A DNA stretch of 64,000 nucleotides from Humulus lupulus (Eukaryota > Streptophyta > Magnoliopsida > Rosales > Cannabaceae), in assembly GCF_963169125.1 (NCBI RefSeq), contig NC_084802.1:112472903-112536902 (forward strand). The letters are read 5' to 3'. A model generated the notes under the pieces. That model worked only from the letters and a program-made list of their open reading frames with translations. It was not told the origin of the DNA and ran no database searches. This document shows, in pieces, positions 33,515-43,372 of this stretch (the first letter of the stretch is position 1; each line of letters opens with the position of its first letter). The translations under genes and the position numbers were made by a program.

Positions 33515-36500
33515 GGTGTTGCCCAAAGTGAGGATACAGATTTGGATCCTCGCTTTGGGGATTTTGAAGAAAATGTTGGACCCGTCGAGGACCTGGAGGA
33601 GGTCCAGCTCGATAAAAAAGACCCGACCCGAATCGTAAGGGTTGGGAAGAATTTAGAACCTACCGCAAAGCAGGCGCTGGTGGAATTCTTGCAAGAGAAC
33701 CAGGGAGTTTTCGCCTGGTCACATAAAGACATGGTCGGTATAGATCCTACAGTGATCAGCCATGTCCTGAACATAAACAAAGTCTTTCCACCGGTGCAAC
33801 AGAAAAGAAGGCTGCTCGATAAAGACAGATCAAGAGCCTTGAAAGAAGAAGTCGAAAGACTTAAAGAGAATGGGTTCATCAGGGTGGCGTTTTATCCATC
33901 ATGGGTCTCCAATCCGGTGCTGGTCCCCAAGCCTAACGGCAAATGGCGGACCTGTGTGGATTTTACAGACCTCAATAAAGCCTGCCCAAAAGACTGCTTC
34001 CCACTCCCGAGGATCGACCAGCTAGTCGATGCAACTGCTGGGCATGAGATCCTTTCGTTCATGGATGCATATTCAGGCTACAATCAGATCAGCATGCACC
34101 CCCCTGATGAGGATCATACAGGCTTTCGGACCGATACGGGCTTATATTGTTACAAGGTGATGCCTTTTGGACTAAAACACACAGGTGCAACTTACCAACG
34201 ACTAGTCAACCACATGTTCAAGGAACTGATCGGAGTAAGCATGGAGGTATACGTGGATGACATGCTGGTAAAGTCCAAGAAGGCTGAAGGACATGTGAGG
34301 GATTTGCGAAGGTGCTTTGACGTGTTAAACAAGTACCATATGAAGTTGAATCCCCTCAAATGTTCCTTTGGAGTCGGGTCAGGAAAGTTTTTAGGGTTTA
34401 TAGTAAATACAAGGGGAATCGAGGCCAACCGCGACAAGATAAAAGCCCTAATCGATATGAAGTCGCCAGAAAAGATCAAGGATGTCCAAAGTCTGACCGG
34501 GAGGATAGCTGCCTTTAGTAGATTCATATCAAAATCAACTGACAAGTGCGTTCCATTCTTCAATCTACTTAGGGGAAATAAGAAGTTTGAATGGACAGAA
34601 GACTGCGAGCAAGCATTCCAGACAATAAAGGCTCATATGTCACAACCTCCCATCCTATCAAAACCAATCGAAGGAGAGACTTTGTATATTTATCTGGCGA
34701 TTACCGAAGTTGCTGCTAGTGCAGTACTGATACGGGAGGAAGAAGGCGTGCAGAAAGTTGTTTACTACGTCAGCAAAAGGCTTATCGGTGCAGAATTAAA
34801 ATATCCACCGATCGAAAGATTAGCATATTGCCTAATTCTAGCCTCCCGAAAGTTGCGACCGTACTTCCAAGCCCATCCTATCACGGTTCTGACCGACCAG
34901 CCCCTTCGGCAAGTCCTCCAAAAACCCGAGGCGGCTAGACGACTGTTAAAATGGGCGGTCGAATTGGGACAGTTCGACGTAACTTATTCACCGCGAGCAG
35001 CAATAAAAGGGCAAGCCTTAGCCGATTTCATTGCGGAGTTCACCGAACTCCCCAGTAACGAGCTGTGCAAACAGCCTGAAGCGCCCATGCCTCAAGACAA
35101 GACTCCTTCGTGGAAACTATTCAAAGATGGATCATCTAATGAATCTCACGCTGGAGCGGGAGTGATATTGATAACGCTCGATGGGCATCGATTTCACTGC
35201 GCAATCAGGTTTGACTTCGCAGCATCAAACAATGAAGCGGAATACGAAGCACTCCTCGCTGGACTGAGAATGGCCAGGGATATGAACATAAAAGCGCTCG
35301 ATATTTTCAGCGACTCTCAGCTGGTCGTAAATCAGGTCCTGGGAGAATATCAAGCGCGAGGGTTAAAAATGATGGCCTACCTTAACAAAACAAAAGATTT
35401 GCTAGCACAATTTACAAAATACACCCTCCAGCAAATTCCGCGAGACCAAAATTCGAATGCAGACGCCTTGACCAAACTTGCAAGTGCTAAAGATGCTGAC
35501 ACCCTGAACATAGTCCCTGTAGAGAGATTAAGTGAACCAAGCATTGAGGCGGCCGAAGCCAGCATGGAAATTCGGGTAGAAGATACATGGATGGCGCATT
35601 ACCTGGAGTATCTGACAAATGGGACATTGCCAGCAGATAGAAACAAGGCCAGAACTCTGCAAAGACAAGCTGCTAGGTACATACTGCTCGACGGTGTTAT
35701 GTACCGAAGAGGATACTCAATGCCACTGCTCAGGTGTATCACATCAGAAAAAGCTAAGGAACTCATGAAAGAAGTACATGAAGGCTTCTGCGGAGATCAT
35801 GCTGGGGGGCAGAGTTTGGCGAAAAAGATTCTCCGACAGGGCTATTTTTGGCCAACGATGAACGAGGATTCAATGGAGTACGTACGAAGGTGTGACAAAT
35901 GTCAGAGGTTCTCCAAAATCCCGCGAGCAGCTCCAAACGAGCTAAAGCAGATGCAGAGCCCGTGGCCTTTCGCAATATGGGGAATAGACTTAATTGGATC
36001 CCTGCCAACAGGAAAAGGAGGAGTAAAGTACGCAGTTGTGGCGGTTGATTACTTCACAAAATGGGTTGAAGCTGAACCACTCGCAACCATCACAACCAAG
36101 AAAGTTCTCGACTTTGTCATCAAGAACATTGTGTGCCGGTATGGTTTGCCCAGAAAAATAGTATCAGACAACGGAACCCAATTTGACAGCGACCTGTTCA
36201 CCGATTTCTGCGAAAGGCATGGGGTAATTAAGAGCTTTTCTTCAGTCGCACACCCCCAAGCGAATGGGCAAGTCGAAGATGTAAACAAAACCCTCAAGGA
36301 CACCCTGAAGAAAAGACTTGAAGAAGCAAAAAGAGCATGGCCAGAACAACTACCTGAAGTCCTCTGGTCGTATAGAACATCTCATCGAACAGCCACAGGA
36401 CGTACCCCATTTTCCTTAGCTTATGGGTATGAGGCCATGTTACCCGTCGAGATAAATCCCCCCTCACATCGGTGTTTAACGTACGATCAAGAGCAAAACA

Positions 36501-36823
36501 GCCAGCTAATGCTGGAGTCCTTAGACTCAATTGATGAGATACGAGAAAAATCTCAACTCCGAGTGGCTGCTTATCAGCAAAAAGTCGCCCGGTACTTTAA
36601 CTCCAAAGTTAAAGAAAGAAGATTCAACGTCGGAGACTTGGTGTTACGACGAGTTTTCTTGAATACCCGCGACCCCACTGTTGGCGTGCTCGGACCTAAC
36701 TGGGAAGGACCTTACCAGATTGAAGAAGTCCTTCACCCAGGCACCTACAAACTTGCACGCTTAAACGGAGATCTCGTTCCACGTTACTGGAATGGAGAAC
36801 ACCTGCGCAAGTATTACCAATAA
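33515..36823 (+). CDS. pol: Tat-3 Pol polyprotein: RT, RNase H, second RNase H, integrase
   Basis: The frame is open for about 1,102 codons, in the same phase as gag-protease and separated from it only by TAG 33512-33514. The first ATG in this frame is at 33731, so expression probably needs readthrough or splicing. RT has KACPKDCFPLPRIDQLVDA and the YVDD box near 34250. RNase H follows to about 35050. The second RNase H (35110-35500) has DGSSNE, EAEYEAL, SDSQLV and NADAL, the acidic set expected of an active enzyme. Integrase has the HHCC finger (35780-35900), catalytic Asp (WGIDLIG, near 35985), Asp (SDNGTQFD, near 36167) and Glu (near 36275), and a GPY-like C-terminal module (GPNWEGPYQI). 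No stops or missing catalytic residues seen. Confidence 0.93.
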   Translation, partial: GVAQSEDTDLDPRFGDFEENVGPVEDLEEVQLDKKDPTRIVRVGKNLEPTAKQALVEFLQENQGVFAWSHKDMVGIDPTVISHVLNINKVFPPVQQKRRLLDKDRSRALKEEVERLKENGFIRVAFYPSWVSNPVLVPKPNGKWRTCVDFTDLNKACPKDCFPLPRIDQLVDATAGHEILSFMDAYSGYNQISMHPPDEDHTGFRTDTGLYCYKVMPFGLKHTGATYQRLVNHMFKELIGVSMEVYVDDMLVKSKKAEGHVRDLRRCFDVLNKYHMKLNPLKCSFGVGSGKFLGFIVNTRGIEANRDKIKALIDMKSPEKIKDVQSLTGRIAAFSRFISKSTDKCVPFFNLLRGNKKFEWTEDCEQAFQTIKAHMSQPPILSKPIEGETLYIYLAITEVAASAVLIREEEGVQKVVYYVSKRLIGAELKYPPIERLAYCLILASRKLRPYFQAHPITVLTDQPLRQVLQKPEAARRLLKWAVELGQFDVTYSPRAAIKGQALADFIAEFTELPSNELCKQPEAPMPQDKTPSWKLFKDGSSNESHAGAGVILITLDGHRFHCAIRFDFAASNNEAEYEALLAGLRMARDMNIKALDIFSDSQLVVNQVLGEYQARGLKMMAYLNKTKDLLAQFTKYTLQQIPRDQNSNADALTKLASAKDADTLNIVPVERLSEPSIEAAEASMEIRVEDTWMAHYLEYLTNGTLPADRNKARTLQRQAARYILLDGVMYRRGYSMPLLRCITSEKAKELMKEVHEGFCGDHAGGQSLAKKILRQGYFWPTMNEDSMEYVRRCDKCQRFSKIPRAAPNELKQMQSPWPFAIWGIDLIGSLPTGKGGVKYAVVAVDYFTKWVEAEPLATITTKKVLDFVIKNIVCRYGLPRKIVSDNGTQFDSDLFTDFCERHGVIKSFSSVAHPQANGQVEDVNKTLKDTLKKRLEEAKRAWPEQLPEVLWSYRTSHRTATGRTPFSLAYGYEAMLPVEINPPSHRCLTYDQEQNSQLMLESLDSIDEIREKSQLRVAAYQQKVARYFNSKVKERRFNVGDLVLRRVFLNTRDPTVGVLGPNWEGPYQIEEVLHPGTYKLARLNGDLVPRYWNGEHLRKYYQ

Positions 36824-37521
36824 ACAGCCCTTCTTAAAGGACTGGCTTGTTCAAATTCTTCTATTAATTTTTACAAGTTTTGCAAAGAGGGTTAGCCACG
36901 GTGTATGGCTAACTGCTCGTATATGTAAGATTCTGTTTCAGAATCATTCGTAAAGACATGATTAGTCCATTTTTAATACGAAATTATAAGGGACTGTGCT
37001 CAGCCAGTCGTTCTTGCCAACCTTTGTGAATTTACATTTACAAATATTTGTTCACTACGTGTGTTGTTTTGCTGTATTACAAGTATCATTTTTCCGCACG
37101 AACAGGAATGTTCGAACAGGCCATGGTCAAGGCAAGTGACCAAGGACCTAAAGCTCCTCGATCACTTGGGGGGCATATAAGGCACATCGATAGCAAAGCA
37201 TACTCTCAAGGTATGTAAATACATGAACAAAATGAGTGAAAGCATGCTTCAAGTACTTAGAGTATTTTTTCAAAATATATGTTTTGATAAATCATGACAA
37301 AGTACTATGCTAAGTTCGGTCATACGGACAAACGTTATAATAAGTAAAAATATTATAACACCAAGAGTTAAGCTTTTACACCGCAAGCATTGCTGCTTGG
37401 ATGTAATTGTTCAAACAAAAAGATTTACTGCCCGTGCAGCAAAGTTTAAAAAGAAATTATTGTCTTTACATTGCGACCCGTGGGTCGCATGTTCCAAAAG
37501 AAAGAAAGACAGTTAAATAAA
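36824..37521 (+). other. Tat-3 region between pol and antisense gene, with internal purine tract
   Basis: There is no coding content. CTTGGGGGGCATATA at 37165-37179 is the internal polypurine-like motif also present after pol in Tat-1 and Tat-2. Unlike those two, I see no tandem repeat here. The antisense gene ends at 37522, so both genes' 3' ends converge on this stretch, which should hold poly(A) signals for the antisense transcript. Confidence 0.7.
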
Positions 37522-40172
37522 TTAAGAGGCATGGGGGGCAGGAGGATCCTGGGCAACAACCTGGTCAGTCTCTTCCTCGATGGTTTCTTCGTCCAAATCA
37601 ACGACGCTTGGGGTTGCTGGAATCGCGGCTCTTGCCTCCTCTTCAGCCAGTTGAGCAGCGCACCGAGCCAACTCCGCAACTCTGACTTCCTCTGAAAGGT
37701 AGCTAAAGTCAGCACCCTGATTGTGTTTCCAGAAGTTATAGAAACATCGGAGTGTCGTCCTCTTGTACTTTTCCAGATTCTTGGAGTTGTCAAGCTCCGA
37801 CTGCTGCACCTTGCCCTCGAGAGTGGCAATAGTCTCGTCCTTAGACTTGACTACCCCCTCCAGATGCTTGATCTCGCGGAGATGAGTTTTGTTGTACGAC
37901 CGGTACTCTTCCCTCAGCTTAACCGCTGCATCTTTTGCAGCTTCAGCCGCGGACAGTTTGGTCACCGCTGCATCCCTCTCTCGGGCCACCGTCTCCAACT
38001 CCTTAGCATGTTTAGCCTCAGCAGCCGAAAGCTCCTCAGCCGCCTTCACCTGATGTTTCTCAAGAACTTTAGCCTCAATCTGCTCAAAGTAGGCCTGGGC
38101 TCGGGTACGAGCAGTAATGGCAGAAAGTAAGGCCTGTAAACGAAAGAAAAAGAAGTCAAGACTTATCACGAGAATTGAAAAAACAAAGACTCGAGGAGCA
38201 AAGAAATACTTACGCTGGAGATCTCGTTCAGAGTCCTGTTCAGGATCTGGTCGACTGGTAGCTCTACAGCTTGGATCATGGCGGCCCCAACACGCTCACC
38301 TCTGCCAATGCGTTCAATTCGATCCTTAGCGGATCGAATGGTATGGCTCACGAGCCTGGCCTCATGAGCCTCTTCGCGAGAAAGATGCTCCCTTGTAGGC
38401 GCAAGTGGAGGGTTGGACCGAGCAGGGGTGTTTTGCTGTTCAGAAGGAGCTGGAGGAGGGGTAGGAGTTCGCCCAGTTGGCACAGGACTTTGCACGGTTG
38501 GTGAGCCCTGAGGAAGGTCTTCTGGTCGACTATTCTTGGCTGAAGGGCCTCGACTGGTTTCACCAGTTCGTTTCTTTGACCTCCGCTGAAGTTGAGGGAC
38601 TTCCTCTTCCTCTTCGGCCTGGTACATGTCAAAGATATTGGGAGTCGACATATCTGCATGAAAATAAACATAAGAGGTTAGTAAGGGAAGAAAAAGATGA
38701 AAGTAAGTAATACAACAGAAAGAAAATAATAAAGTGAATACCCGAGCTACAACTACTGGTCGCTATACTATTGACTCTATTAATCATATACTCATTTTCT
38801 GGCATGAAGAAGTTTGGCCCTAGATTTGGAGCCTATGTAAAGTTGCCATCCCCGTCAAACATGTGACAGGGGATTGGCAGACCATTTAAAAGCGAAATAA
38901 TGTTACCATTGTCATCAGAAGACTCTCCCAAGTCAACAACTGGTTCTTTGGCCTTTTCTTTCCCCTTGCCTTGGGGAGCAGAAGGCCTTTCTGCAGAAGG
39001 GCTGCCCGTGGGTTCCCTGATCGTAACTCCTGTTGGCCTCCTCCTTGGAGAGGGCACAGGAAGTTGCTGCTCGGGAACCCCCCCGGCAGTGGGTGCGTCC
39101 GTTTCGGACCCTCTATTGTCATGGCGAGGAGCCAGACGGCCAGATGACCTCAAATTATTTTCTAGTGTCAAGGTCTTGACACATTTGGTTGCGGCGGACA
39201 TCTTGGCCAGAGTATCAGACCTCGACACCATGTCTGGTGTTGGGGTCGGGCGCAACCAGGGGCCTGAAAAGCAGATCGAGTTTGAGAAATGACGATAGGA
39301 AATACTATATGATAAAGTATCGACCAGGGCAAAGACAAATTTGTACCTCCTCTCGCGAAAGCCAAGTTGTCACTGGATATATCCGGAGTAAAGAAGTACT
39401 CCTTGTTGTAATGTCCCACATTTGATATGTGGGTGGTGCCACTCAAAAACGTCCGGCCAGTTTCCTGATGGCAGAAGTGAAAAAAGCCCGTCCCGTTGTG
39501 TTGGGGATTGGACTTGAGGTCAAAGAGGTAGTTAACCTCATGTGGTGAAGGTTCTGGCCATTTGTTAAGTTTGTACAGGACGTAGAGTGCAGCCAACATC
39601 CTATATCCGTTAGGGGTTATTTGAAAGGGAGCGACGCCGAAATAATTGGCCACCCCCACAAAGAAAGGATGAAGAGGGAGAAAAGCCCCCGCTTCAATGT
39701 GATACCGAGACCAGGCGCTGTTTGCTCCTCCTGGACGGTTAGCCCTCTGCTCCGCAGTAGGACGTGTAATGGTTACCCCCGTTAGGGGGTATTTTCTGAA
39801 GCAGTTCGCGACCATCCGAAGGGTCATCGAAATGGCTGGAGGAGTGTACCACTCGACATCAGGCGGATTGTGATGACGAGGACGAGCCCTGGTTTGGATA
39901 TTGGGGTCAGGTACAAGATTCTCTCGACCACTGGTCGAGGGAGCCCCCGCCTGCGAATCAGGCTGGGCAGAAGAAGAAGGGTTACTTTCAGATTCGGGCC
40001 TTTTCTTGCCAGAAGATTTTGAACGGGCCATTGAAGGAGAAGGGTGCGATCTAGAAGAGGCTCGTGAGAAAGGTATCTGATGGATGCGATCGGCTGGTTG
40101 TTCTTCTCCTTCGAGCAGTTGGGCGAGGAGATCGTCGTCGATGGGTCTCTCACCTCCCCACAAATCTGGCAT
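37522..40172 (-). CDS. Intact intron-containing antisense gene of Tat-3 (putative plant transposon protein), 744 aa
   Basis: Four coding exons on the minus strand: 40172-39347, 39263-38907, 38653-38214 and 38133-37522. Joined they give 2,235 nt with no internal stop. Introns are phase 1, 1 and 0, with donors GAG|GTACAA, ATG|GTAACA and AGC|GTAAGT and CAG acceptors. Exon 1 encodes a Ser/Lys-rich N-terminus and the conserved domain (AGAFLPLHPFFVGVANYF, GYRMLAALYVLY, TGFFHFC), resembling the family named putative gypsy-type transposon protein. Exon 2 is Pro/Gly-rich and acidic, exon 3 has an Asp/Glu run, a Ser/Thr/Pro linker and IRSAKDRIERIGRGERVG. Exon 4 encodes a long Ala/Glu/Lys coiled coil and an acidic tail. 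The donor at 38906 is weak; a stronger-looking one at 38742 would break the frame. Function unknown; no catalytic motif recognised. Confidence 0.78.
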
Positions 40173-40178
40173 CAAAAT

Positions 40179-40491
40179 CTGCAAACAGAAGAATGGGGAG
40201 GCGAGGTCAGAGGAATCTAGGAGATTCTTAAAGCAGCGCTGGTCGAGTATAAAATCTAAGCCTTTATATAACAGCATTCTAACTAAGTCTCTCTGTGCAC
40301 ACAGTTTAAAAAACGGACCAAAAGGGTGAAAGTGAAAAGTTTTCCTGAGAAGCTTTTTCGACTCCCGTCACAACGGGAAGAAATTATTTCCAACTGGTTT
40401 AAAAAATCAGAAACCAAGAGATTCAAACAGTACACCGTTTAAAAGCATGCACCACGAAAGGTTAGAAGCATGGAGTTCCAGAGTAACTTAC
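40179..40491 (-). other. Leader intron of the Tat-3 antisense gene
   Basis: On the minus strand the donor is CCTTG|GTAAGTTAC and the acceptor TTTGCAG|ATTTTG, seven bases before the ATG at 40172. The leader exon would run from about 40635 to 40492. The same intron is in Tat-3b and a counterpart in Tat-1. Confidence 0.6.
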
Positions 40492-40660
40492 CAAGGAAAG
40501 TGGTCGTGAAGATGGAAGTGAGAGTTTCGGGAGTCAATGAAGCCCACCATCTGATCCTACAGCGCAAAGGAAGGTTCGCCGGAGAGAGTAAAGCTCTGGT
40601 TTTTAGGGTTTTTCGACAAAGAGATGACGTGCGTAAAAAGGAAAGAAGTGCCTCAAGTAA

Positions 40661-40670
40661 CCTTATATAA
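40661..40670 (-). promoter_or_regulatory. TATA box of the Tat-3 antisense gene
   Basis: TTATATAAGG on the minus strand, with TGACGTGTCA (40831-40822) about 150 bp upstream. The promoter lies between the antisense gene and the 3' LTR, pointing into the element. Confidence 0.65.
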
Positions 40671-40858
40671 GTTTGTCTTTGGTGTTCAAAAGGCGTGATC
40701 ATTAGTTTTCCATTTTCGAAGTATGGGGAAGCGTAATGGCTGTCATAATTGTTTCTGGGAAACTGAAAAGCCTTGATTAGACAGGAGTGGTTTGCTTTTT
40801 TCAAGAACGCACGAAGGGCTCTGACACGTCAGGAGGGGTTACCGAAGGGTCGTTCGTT

Positions 40859-40903
40859 CAAAGTTTATTTACTGTTCGTGGTAAATAAACTTTGGGGGGC
40901 AAA
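40859..40903 (+). other. Tat-3 terminal hairpin and polypurine tract
   Basis: A perfect 14-bp inverted repeat (CAAAGTTTATTTAC at 40859-40872, complement at 40881-40894) around the loop TGTTCGTG leads directly into GGGGGGCAAA, which abuts the 3' LTR at 40904. It is conserved in Tat-3b. Confidence 0.8.
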
Positions 40904-41491
40904 TGTTATCCAATGAATTAGCATTTGTGACGTGGCGAATAATCTCTTGACACGTGGCTGACACCTGGAGCGTCTGCTAGAGTATCGACCAGGAGACACA
41001 CCAGAAGCAGGACAGACCTGTCTTTACCACGACCAGACTGGTCGGTGGTTCCGCTGGCAAAACAACATTTATGGAAAGATCTTATGTATCCCAAATTTAT
41101 TTCATGCAATCTTCTGAATATCCCATGATTCAGGGGATAATATCTGTAACAATATTGGGCAACCCTCCATGAGCCTATAAAAAGCAAGAGATGGCTCATG
41201 GGAAGGGACTTTTGAGCCCAGAAATCATAGAGATTATAGAAATTATCTGAGTAAAACTTGTATTGTTTATGAGGAGTGTTGAAACTCATTGAACCCAAGT
41301 TCTTTGATCACACTTTTGGTCCCATATCAATATCATTCTAAGTGGACGTAGGTCATTACCAGATCCTGGGGCCGAACCACTATAAATTACTGTGTTTTCT
41401 TTACTTTTGTCATTACGTTATTATCTATACATATTCGTCCATATCATTCATATTGTGACTCCATGTCAGTTGGCTAAATCGTGGGTCAACA
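40904..41491 (+). repeat. 3' LTR of Tat-3
   Basis: It is 588 bp, TGTTATCC…GTCAACA, differing from the 5' LTR at three positions. It is followed by AGGTT and the remainder of the minus-oriented solo LTR. Confidence 0.95.
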
Positions 41492-42647
41492 AGGTTAAAC
41501 TTATAAAATCCATAACTATTGCTAGGAGTTTCCAACTAAATCCTGGCTTGAACCAAAATCCACAATAATAAACATACTATAACTACTACTAGCTATTACT
41601 ATTTCTACTAATATCTAACTAGCTAAGTAAAGTTCTTGGACTCTATAGGTATTGAGACAAGGCTATTTTTGGCCCACTTTGATAAAGGAATCGATCTCAT
41701 ATGTGTAAATGTGTGAAAAGTGCCAATGCTTCGCCATAGTTGCCCGAGATGCTCCAGTCAAGCTAACCATGATCTCATCCCCTTTGCCATTTGCACCATG
41801 GGAAATTGACTTAATTGGTTCCCTGCCAATAAGAAAAGGAGGAGTTCATTATGCAGTAGTCGTAATCGATTATGTCACGAAGTGGGTAGAGGCTAAACCT
41901 TTGGCAACCATCACCTCGAAGAGAGTCTTGGTTTTTGTTGTGAAGAATATCATATGTCAATTTGGACTCCCTAAAAAGACTGTATCAGACAACGGAACTA
42001 AGTTCGATAGTGATATCTTCATAGACTTTTGTGAAAAATATGGCATAACCAAGAGTTTCTCATCGGTAGCGTACCCACAAGCCAATGGGTAGGTCAAAGC
42101 CATAAACAAAACCTTGAAGGAAAGCTTGAAGAAAACACTAGATGAGGCCAAGGGATTATGGCCCGAGAAGCTCCCACAAGTACTCTGGGCCTACTGGACT
42201 TCACATGGAACCTCCACGGGACATACCCCTTCTTCCTTAACCTTTGGGAGTGAGGCTATGCTCCCAATTGAGGCGATGGTGGTGACCCACAGACAGAAGA
42301 ACTTTGATTAGGATCATAACCATGAGCTACTTAGTGAATCCCTCTATCTAATCGAAAAAAAAACAAGAGGCATCACAATTACAGCTCGCCCGTTATCAAC
42401 AGAAGATCACTTGTTATTTCAAGTCAAAGGTTAAGGGTCAAAGACTCGGATTAGGCGATCTGGTTATCCAATGGATCTTTTTAGCCAATAAAGATCCCCA
42501 TAGACAGTGTGTTAGGGCCGAACTGGGAAGGACCATATTAGATCGTGAAGATCTTGCGTGAAAGAGCTTTCAAGCTAGCCTGATTGAGTGGAGAAGTAGT
42601 TCCTCAGACTTGGACTGCCATACACGTAAAAAAATATTATCAATAGT

Positions 42648-43372
42648 TTTGTTGTTTTTAATGTTTCCGTAATTACCGTTTCTGTAAGGCTTATTTATAA
42701 AAGCCATTTTAGTTTAATAGCAGTTGGATTATTAAGTAACTAATTTTATCATTTTGATTATCACGACCTCATTTGTAAAAGCAAGCAAGAACATTTATAC
42801 GTTCTGGTTGTTTGGGGGGCACATGACCGAAGAGAGCTTTAAAGAGTGTTCAGCTTATTCAAATAAAGAGTAAAACTTAGAGTTTAGGAAATATTGATTA
42901 TTCAACGGCCCTTTGAAGCTTAAATTATCAAAACTCCTTACGCAAACTAAGTTTGAGAAACATCAAACAATAAAACCCTGGATACAATTAGGTCTGAAGC
43001 CTGATTCCTAACAGGTATAAAGCTACTAAGCCTATTAAAAACCCTGGATATAACAAGGTTCGAGACCTGATTCTTAACAGGTATGACGCAAATAAGCTGG
43101 CAAAATCTTGGGATACAACTAAGATGTAGATAAAATCTATCTCGATCTAAAGTCAACCCCTAAGATTTCGAATGTAGAAGAATCTAAGGATTCATAAACA
43201 TGAGAAAAAGATAGACTAAGGGAAATACAAATAGACCACAAGTTAGATGTATATTAAAAAAAAATATTGTCATCTCAAGGAGAAAAACCTCGACTTAAGC
43301 CCAAAGGAAATTGTTTTGGTCCCAAGGGACTTAATTATAGAAGCTAAAAATAAAAATAAAAATAATGAATCA
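42648..43372 (+). repeat. Tat-2 3' region: internal purine tract and short tandem repeat
   Basis: TTTGGGGGGCACATG at 42811-42825 is the internal purine tract. At about 42970-43130 two to three imperfect units of about 66 bp contain CCCTGGATACAA…AACAGGTAT; CCTGGATACAA is the reverse complement of the Tat-1 repeat core, as expected for the opposite orientation. An ACGCAAACTAAGTTT segment before it is also shared with the Tat-1 unit. No coding content. Confidence 0.65.

Larger units (their letters stand above)
27490..41491 (+). mobile_element. Composite Tat-3/Tat-3b insertion
   Basis: From left to right: an inverted gag start, primer site and LTR of Tat-3b, its hairpin and purine tract, the promoter and first codons of the antisense gene, a jump at a 9-bp microhomology to a plus-strand protease-pol fragment, then the complete Tat-3. 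AGGTT flanks the whole unit (27490-27494 and 41492-41496), as expected for one integration, though three of those bases on the left could also come from gag. Sequence on both sides belongs to the same solo LTR. Confidence 0.75.
25940..41647 (-). repeat. Solo LTR (Tekay-like) in Tat-2 integrase, split by the Tat-3 composite
   Basis: It starts TGTAATGACCC at 25940 and ends CTCTATA at 41647, flanked by a perfect 5-bp duplication GGTAT (25935-25939 and 41648-41652). The LTR itself is 25940-27494 plus 41497-41647, about 1.7 kb; the rest is the composite insertion. The segment GAGCCTAATGCCCAGCAAG near 26300 is the reverse of the conserved block of the other Tekay-like LTRs, so it is minus-oriented. 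It contains a 62-bp direct duplication at about 26460-26580 and short ACATATCATAAC repeats before it. Confidence 0.82.
19667..42647 (+). pseudogene. pol: Tat-2 pol in three pieces: RT, RNase H, second RNase H, integrase
   Basis: Piece 1 (19667-20260) has the N-terminal pol segment (RSELKAIEELEE) and RT up to RIDXLVDA. Piece 2 (24204-25939) resumes with the next codons (ATTVHELMFFMDAYSRYNQ), the YVDD box near 24395, RNase H, then the second RNase H (FVDGSSNKNGSGA, SNNEAEYEALL, SDSQLV) in the frame 25104-25865, and the start of the integrase finger. Piece 3 (41648-42647) carries the finger Cys pair, the core (WEIDLIGSLPIRKGGVHYAV, SDNGTKFDSDIF) and the C-terminal end KKYYQ. The pieces rejoin exactly when the inserted LTRs and one copy of each 5-bp duplication are removed. 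Further stops and frameshifts are present. Confidence 0.88.

Noticed and set aside
38742..38834. Extending the second coding exon of the Tat-3 antisense gene to a stronger-looking donor at 38742
   Set aside because: It brings in a TAG at 38835 and joins the next exon out of frame. The weaker donor at 38906 gives a fully open frame and the same intron phase as Tat-1.
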